DNA of 10,378 nucleotides from Candidatus Kerfeldbacteria bacterium (lineage in GTDB: Bacteria > Patescibacteriota > Patescibacteriia > UBA9570), in contig JACQPW010000031.1 of assembly GCA_016207285.1 (NCBI GenBank), forward strand, positions 1 through 10,378, written 5' to 3'. The notes under the pieces are model-generated. The model was not told the origin of the DNA. It ran no database searches and was given only the letters and a program-made list of their open reading frames with translations. Position 1 is the first letter of the stretch. Each line of letters opens with the position of its first letter. Positions 6,442 to 10,378 of the stretch are shown here, piece by piece. A program made the position numbers and the translations under genes.

Positions 6442-7530
6442 TTATTGATTCACGATCTTACAGATCTGCCGTACATTGGCTCGAGTTAAACCTGGATACA
6501 TTGGTAACGATAGAGCCTGCTGGCTTATCAGTTCACTGTGGGGTAATCGATAGGTTTTTTCCAAGAAGTCGAAGGCGGGCAACTTGTGTAACGGCCAGGG
6601 GTAATGCACTTGGGTAATGATGCCAGCTTTGGCTAGGGTTTGCTGCAACCGATCCCGTTGCTTGCTACGTACCACATACAAATGATAGACATGACGCACA
6701 CCTTTGGTCACAACCGGTTTAGTGACTGTAGTGCCGTCTAACCAAGCATCATACCAAGCAGCCACTTGCTGGCGTTTGGCAATGAACTGATCTAAGTGCC
6801 CCAACTTCACCCGTAAAATAGCCGCTTGTAACTCATCCAAACGCGTATTATGGCCAACAGCGGTATGATAATACTTACTGGTTTGATGACCATTGTGGAG
6901 CAGACGAATCTTAGCTGCTAATCCTTTATTGTTCGTTAAAACCGCTCCACCATCACCAATACCCCCTAAGTTTTTGGTCGGATAAAAACTGTAGCACGCC
7001 AAATCACCAAATGTGCCAACCCGCCGCTTACCAACCATGGCACCATGGGCTTGGCAACAATCTTCAATCACCTTGAGCTTGTGACGTTTAGCAACCTTCA
7101 TGATGGCTACAATATTGCAAGGTTGGCCAAACAAGTGCACTGGAATAATCGCTTTAGTACGTTTCGTAATCGCTCGTTCAAGTTGTGTTTCATCGATTTC
7201 AAAGGTATCTGGATGCACATCCACAAACACTGGCGTCGCACCCGCATAGACAACTGAAAAAGCGGAATAAGCCGCCGTCATCGGTGTGGTAATCACTTCA
7301 TCTCCTGGTCCAATCTCTAAAGCCTTCAAAGATAAAAATAAAGCATCCGTACCGTTACCAACGCCAATGGCATACTGCAAGCCGGAGTAATGAGCAAAGT
7401 CTTGCTCGAAACTAGCGACCTCTTTGCCTAACACATAAATGCCACTGTCCAGTACGCGCTGAATAGCTTGTTGGATCGGCTTCTTTAATAACGTGTATTC
7501 GTCTTTAGGATAAGAGGTATAAAGTGGCAT
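6442..7530 (-). CDS. DegT/DnrJ/EryC1-type sugar aminotransferase (keto-deoxyhexose type)
   Basis: This 362-residue protein is a second complete DegT-family PLP enzyme, clearly distinct from the one at 3503-4618. Motifs are VGNGTDALFLSL (57-68), TTPMTAAYSAF (81-91), VIEDCCQAHGA (154-164, Asp157), and YSFYPTKNLGGIGDGGAV (180-197), where Lys186 is the Schiff-base lysine. GHNTRLDELQAAIL follows. The SFYPTKNLG form with NGTDAL and the Gln-Ala-His after the Asp is typical of the group that contains DesV, TylB, FdtB/QdtB and WlbE, which aminate C3 (sometimes C4) of dTDP- or UDP-linked keto sugars. The exact substrate cannot be fixed. The gene follows the SDR by 15 bases, with no Shine-Dalgarno sequence but with a TATAAT box ending 7 bases before the ATG. 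Its stop faces the stop of the glycosyltransferase gene one base away. Confidence 0.92.
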   Translation of the reverse strand: MPLYTSYPKDEYTLLKKPIQQAIQRVLDSGIYVLGKEVASFEQDFAHYSGLQYAIGVGNGTDALFLSLKALEIGPGDEVITTPMTAAYSAFSVVYAGATPVFVDVHPDTFEIDETQLERAITKRTKAIIPVHLFGQPCNIVAIMKVAKRHKLKVIEDCCQAHGAMVGKRRVGTFGDLACYSFYPTKNLGGIGDGGAVLTNNKGLAAKIRLLHNGHQTSKYYHTAVGHNTRLDELQAAILRVKLGHLDQFIAKRQQVAAWYDAWLDGTTVTKPVVTKGVRHVYHLYVVRSKQRDRLQQTLAKAGIITQVHYPWPLHKLPAFDFLEKTYRLPHSELISQQALSLPMYPGLTRANVRQICKIVNQ

Positions 7531-7543
7531 AATCTGAATTATA
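7531..7543 (-). promoter_or_regulatory. Possible leaderless -10 box before the second aminotransferase
   Basis: Reading leftward, a consensus TATAAT (7543-7538) sits just after the SDR stop codon, and seven bases (TCAGATT) separate it from the ATG at 7530. The distance is the same as at the divergent promoters. At 16-18 bases upstream no good -35 box is seen (AATCGT at 17), so this is weaker and may be a chance match in an AT-rich junction. Confidence 0.4.
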
Positions 7544-7545
7544 AA

Positions 7546-8553
7546 TTACCAATAGTATTTACGATTTTTGCGATAATAGGCAAAAGTGCGACGCACAGCA
7601 TCAACTAATGTAATCCGCGGTTTCCAACCCAACTCAGTTTTAATTTTGGTATAGTCACCGTAGTAATCACCAATATCAATCCGTTTCTTTTCTGGTGGAA
7701 ATGGTGTCAGGGTATATTTGCCTTTCCCATTGACCTTAATCATCAGTTTAGTCAAATCTAGTAAACTGATCGGCTCTCCGCCCAAGTTGTACACTTGACC
7801 AATGGCGGCTGGTTTGGTACCAGATAGCAGTAGAGCCGACACCACATCATCGACATCATTAATATCCCGCACCTGTTTGCCATCACCAAATAAGTTGATA
7901 GTTTTACCCTCAATCAACAACCGGATAAAAAAAGGAATGAAGCCCTGGCGATTATGTTTCATCAACTGACGCGGGCCAAACGTATTGGTCAAACGGAGTG
8001 ACACTGTTTTTAGGCCATACACATTATGATACAGCGTGTGATACCACTCACCAGCTGCCGTATTAATACCGTTGACATCTACCGGACTAATCGGATGTTG
8101 CTCATCGACTGGTAAATACTGCGGCTTACCGTAAATTTGCCTGGTCGAAGTGAGCACCACCACCGCTTTAGGATTGTGATGGCGAACCGCCTCTAACAAT
8201 GATAATTGAGCCGTGCAATTAATCTCTAAATCCGCATACGGATCCGTCATACTATCAATATGACTCAACTGCCCAGCTAAGTTGAAAATAATATCTTGAT
8301 CACGTACCAGGTAGTTAATGCCGTACTTGTCACGCATGTCCGAAATGTTGACGGTCACCTTATTTTTGACTGGTGCTATATTAAAAAAATTACCACCATA
8401 ATCATCGATCATGGAGTCAAGGATCGTCACTTTGGCACCGAGTTCAACTAACCGGATAGCCAAGTTACTGCCGATAAAACCTAAACCGCCCGTTACTAAA
8501 ACGCGCTTATTGCGATACTGATTACTGTGGGTGGGAGATTTTTTGGAAGACAT
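7546..8553 (-). CDS. NAD-dependent epimerase/dehydratase-like SDR with altered YxxxK site
   Basis: This is an extended short-chain dehydrogenase of 335 residues, in the size range of GalE-type sugar-nucleotide epimerases and dehydratases. The NAD site is VTGGLGFIGSN (20-30), with Asp46 ending strand 2 (an NAD-type acidic residue). NLAGQLSHIDS, LTSTRQIYG (134-142), SLRLTNTFGPRQ (185-196), LFGDGKQVRDINDVDDVV and VYNLGGEP complete the family pattern. The place of the catalytic Tyr-x-x-x-Lys holds NGINT (Asn161, Thr165), so ordinary Tyr-based redox catalysis is doubtful. A TTG at 8568 would add five residues, but AGGTGA directly abuts it, so the ATG at 8553 is chosen with modest certainty. The gene overlaps the upstream GT4 gene by 32 bases (47 from the TTG). 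It likely supplies or modifies a sugar nucleotide for the aminotransferase downstream. Confidence 0.85.
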   Translation of the reverse strand: MSSKKSPTHSNQYRNKRVLVTGGLGFIGSNLAIRLVELGAKVTILDSMIDDYGGNFFNIAPVKNKVTVNISDMRDKYGINYLVRDQDIIFNLAGQLSHIDSMTDPYADLEINCTAQLSLLEAVRHHNPKAVVVLTSTRQIYGKPQYLPVDEQHPISPVDVNGINTAAGEWYHTLYHNVYGLKTVSLRLTNTFGPRQLMKHNRQGFIPFFIRLLIEGKTINLFGDGKQVRDINDVDDVVSALLLSGTKPAAIGQVYNLGGEPISLLDLTKLMIKVNGKGKYTLTPFPPEKKRIDIGDYYGDYTKIKTELGWKPRITLVDAVRRTFAYYRKNRKYYW

Positions 8554-9706
8554 CTTCAAGCTGAGCAATCACCTGATCGCGTTCATAGCGTTCAGTAAAT
8601 AAACGCTGGGCATTAGTGCTTAATTTCGCCCGTAGTATAGCATCAGGTAACAGGTGGGTCAATTTGTCAACAATTAGCGCGGTTTGATTTTCTAGGGTAT
8701 AACCAGCCTGATAGGCATCTAACCAAGGTAGCTCCGCTTGAGGTGTAGTGATGACAGGCAAGCCAAAGCTCAAGGCCCGTACGGCGGCTAAAGAAGTCTC
8801 CTCATAGTATGTGGGCGTAATGACAAAGTAATCAGCATCTAGATAACAAGCAGCATTATCACTACCATATAACGGTCCAGTTTGAATCACCTGATCACCT
8901 AAGCCCAGCTGTTTAATCAGCATGTTCAACTGGTTGAGGTAACCGTCATCACGCCCCACAATCACCAGTTTAATATCTTGTTGGGCTAACCGTTGGCAGA
9001 CAGCTGCAAAACTATTTAATAAGACATCCAGACCTTTTAACTTATTTAACCGACCCACGAAGAGTAGCAACTTCGTAGTCGTTGGAATTTTATAGTGCGC
9101 ACGAAACTGCCCTCGTTGCGCCAGTTCTTCAACTGTCGGCTGTGTTTCCATCAGCGGCATCAAGTACACTTGTTCAGAACGTCCGCCTAAAGTTTGATAA
9201 TCCTTGGCTTCATGTTCAGTTTGGGCAATCAACAGGTTAGCGCGTTGGATCAAGCGCTTTCCCCGCACAGCATCATACACTACTTTCAACGGGTATTTTA
9301 GGTCAGGCGGTTTTTGAATTTGTCCAAAGGCTGCCAGCACGTAAGGCTTATGTTGTTGCCATAATAGCGGTGCTGCGGCTGCGTTTAACCAATGCCGAAA
9401 ATCAGATAGCAATACTAAATCAGCTGTTTGAATGGAAGCAGTCAGTTGTTGTCGATACTGCCGTGGCAGAATAATTTTAGTTTTCCAAGCTAGTGTATTA
9501 CTCAGGGTGGGAAAACGATACACCTGCACTCCGCCTAACCGCTCACTAGCCGGTTGGGCCCGCTGACTAGCGTCCAACACATCTGTGGTTAAAACAGTCA
9601 CCTCATGCCGCTGAGCCAAACTACGAGCAATCATACTCATCAAGCGCGGTGGGCCGCCATACGCCCAAGCGGGTTCGTAATACGGGATGACGATTAACAA
9701 TTTCAT
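8522..9706 (-). CDS. GT4 family glycosyltransferase (GT-B fold)
   Basis: This 394-residue retaining-type glycosyltransferase has a full GT-B architecture. The N-terminal domain opens with MKLLIVIPYYEPAWAYGGPP (1-20), including the glycine-rich donor loop. The C-terminal domain begins near LLLFVGRLNKLKGLDVLL (213-230), with the conserved Arg219 and Lys of the donor diphosphate site. KLVIVGRDDG (246-255) follows, then YFVITPTYYEETSLAAVRAL (293-312) and FGLPVITT (314-321). In the usual E-x7-E donor motif the first Glu is Glu302, while the second position is Arg310. It overlaps the upstream GT2 gene by 4 bases (ATGA). A good Shine-Dalgarno-like AAGGTGATC ends 2 bases before the ATG, unlike most starts here. 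It would add a sugar to the same lipid-linked glycan. Confidence 0.9.
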   Translation of the reverse strand: MKLLIVIPYYEPAWAYGGPPRLMSMIARSLAQRHEVTVLTTDVLDASQRAQPASERLGGVQVYRFPTLSNTLAWKTKIILPRQYRQQLTASIQTADLVLLSDFRHWLNAAAAPLLWQQHKPYVLAAFGQIQKPPDLKYPLKVVYDAVRGKRLIQRANLLIAQTEHEAKDYQTLGGRSEQVYLMPLMETQPTVEELAQRGQFRAHYKIPTTTKLLLFVGRLNKLKGLDVLLNSFAAVCQRLAQQDIKLVIVGRDDGYLNQLNMLIKQLGLGDQVIQTGPLYGSDNAACYLDADYFVITPTYYEETSLAAVRALSFGLPVITTPQAELPWLDAYQAGYTLENQTALIVDKLTHLLPDAILRAKLSTNAQRLFTERYERDQVIAQLEDVFQKISHPQ

Positions 9707-10378
9707 CGGATCACCTTATACACTAACACAATCAATGCACTATGTACTTGATGTAGCCATAAAATAAACCAGTTATGTGTATACCGCTTAGCCACCGCAT
9801 ACTCTTGTTGAAATTGTTGCACATAACCCCGGCCACTTTTTGAGGTGGCGTATAACCGAAAACCAGCCAAGTACCGCCTGATTGGTGTGCCCGGGTAACG
9901 TTGTCCAAACCGACACCATAATTCGTAATCCATCACTAGGTGTTCAGCTGTATTCAGATAACCAATAGTAGTGAGTAGGTCTCGTCTCCAAAAAACAGCC
10001 GGTTGAGAAACGTAGTTCACAATTAACAATACCCAATACTGGTAAATATAACCAACCATATTTTTGTACCAGGTCACTGGTTTGGCAATCTCCTGATCGG
10101 CTGCATTAATAATACGACAACGACCATACGCCCACTGCGCATCTGGATGAGCAAACGTCTGTGCAATAGTTTGTAGTGTACCAGGGTAGTACAGGTCGTC
10201 AGAGTTCAAAAAAGCGACGACATCACCGGTGGCTAGCCGTAGACCTTTGTTAATCGCATCCGATTGACCCTGATCTGGCTCTGACAGCCAATGCATTCGC
10301 TGATCTTGGCCCGCAAACCGCTTAATCATTTCAACTGATCCATCAGTAGAAGCCCCGTCCACTACAATATATTCTAAT
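9703..10378 (-). CDS. GT2 family glycosyltransferase, N-terminus cut by the window edge
   Basis: The frame is open to the end of the window and reads LEYIVVDGASTDGS before the internal GTG at 10362, so the start lies beyond 10378; roughly 25-35 N-terminal residues are missing by comparison with GT2 proteins. The visible 224 residues show the nucleotide-binding Asp in VVDGASTDGS, SEPDQGQSDAINKGL, the DxD-type metal site FLNSDDLYY, SQPAVFWRRDLL and MDYELWCRFGQ, the acceptor/base region. This order is typical of the WcaE/WcaA-like colanic-acid group of GT2 enzymes. The last 20 residues (LHQVHSALIVLVYKVIR) are hydrophobic and may anchor it to the membrane. It is the first visible gene of the leftward operon and overlaps the GT4 gene by 4 bases. 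Confidence 0.88.
   Translation of the reverse strand, partial: LEYIVVDGASTDGSVEMIKRFAGQDQRMHWLSEPDQGQSDAINKGLRLATGDVVAFLNSDDLYYPGTLQTIAQTFAHPDAQWAYGRCRIINAADQEIAKPVTWYKNMVGYIYQYWVLLIVNYVSQPAVFWRRDLLTTIGYLNTAEHLVMDYELWCRFGQRYPGTPIRRYLAGFRLYATSKSGRGYVQQFQQEYAVAKRYTHNWFILWLHQVHSALIVLVYKVIR
9709..9717 (-). promoter_or_regulatory. Shine-Dalgarno-like site of the GT4 gene
   Basis: Reading leftward the sequence is AAGGTGATC, then CG and the ATG at 9706. GGTGATC is complementary to the conserved GATCACC at the end of bacterial 16S rRNA, just upstream of the usual CCTCC pairing bases, which gives workable spacing. A TATAAG (9720-9715) that could be read as a -10 box overlaps it, but it has no -35 partner, so ribosome binding is the better reading. 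Confidence 0.45.

Noticed and set aside
1..10378. Alternative genetic code with TGA as glycine or tryptophan
   Set aside because: TGA ends genes exactly at ATGA overlaps (2772-2775 and 4615-4618), and Trp is encoded by TGG throughout.
1..10378. Mobile elements, CRISPR repeats, tRNA genes or attachment sites
   Set aside because: No transposase or integrase motif, no regularly spaced repeats, no cloverleaf-like sequence and no long direct or inverted repeats were seen; almost all bases are coding.

Overview
The window is a dense surface-polysaccharide (O-antigen-like or capsule-like) biosynthesis segment of a bacterial genome. It holds twelve protein-coding genes and no RNA gene, mobile element, CRISPR array or non-coding gap longer than about 55 bases, so there is no gene-free stretch over 300 bases to describe. 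Base composition is moderate. TGA is used as an ordinary stop (genes ending at 2775 and 4615), so the TGA=Gly code of Gracilibacteria/Absconditabacteria does not apply. Very tight packing, lack of Shine-Dalgarno sequences at most starts and promoters placed for leaderless transcription suggest a compact-genome bacterium, possibly of the Patescibacteria/CPR type. That is an inference, and taxonomy cannot be fixed from this sequence.

The genes form four transcription blocks of alternating direction. Block 1 (+, 1-3506) holds the C-terminal part of a polytopic membrane protein (probably a GT-C/family-39-like glycosyltransferase), a GT2 glycosyltransferase, a CgeB-like glycosyltransferase and a SAM-dependent methyltransferase. 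Block 2 (-, 5028-3503) holds a small cupin followed by a DegT-family sugar aminotransferase resembling GDP-perosamine synthases. Block 3 (+, 5084-6440) holds a GtrA-like four-helix membrane protein and a GT-A-fold glycosyltransferase. Block 4 (-, 10378-6442) holds a GT2 glycosyltransferase cut by the window edge, a GT4 glycosyltransferase, an NAD-dependent epimerase/dehydratase-like SDR and a second, different DegT aminotransferase. Within blocks, genes mostly overlap by 1 to 47 bases. The two convergent junctions have stop codons that share TTAA (3503-3506) or lie one base apart (6440/6442).

Read together, the two aminotransferases, the SDR and the cupin would make or tailor amino-deoxy sugar nucleotides. 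Five or six glycosyltransferases would assemble them on a lipid carrier. The GtrA-like protein may help move a lipid-linked sugar across the membrane, and the methyltransferase may modify or cap the chain. No sugar nucleotidylyltransferase, 4,6-dehydratase, flippase, polymerase or ABC exporter is seen, so the pathway must continue outside the window.

The most notable signals are regulatory. Two divergent promoters at 5028-5084 overlap, and each places its -10 box exactly 7 bases before an ATG. A third promoter with the same -35 and -10 hexamers (TTGCCA-17-TATACT) lies inside the end of the GT2 gene, 8 bases before the CgeB-like gene. A fourth TATAAT sits 7 bases before the second DegT gene. 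A second notable point is that the SDR has Asn and Thr where the catalytic Tyr and Lys of the YxxxK motif are expected.
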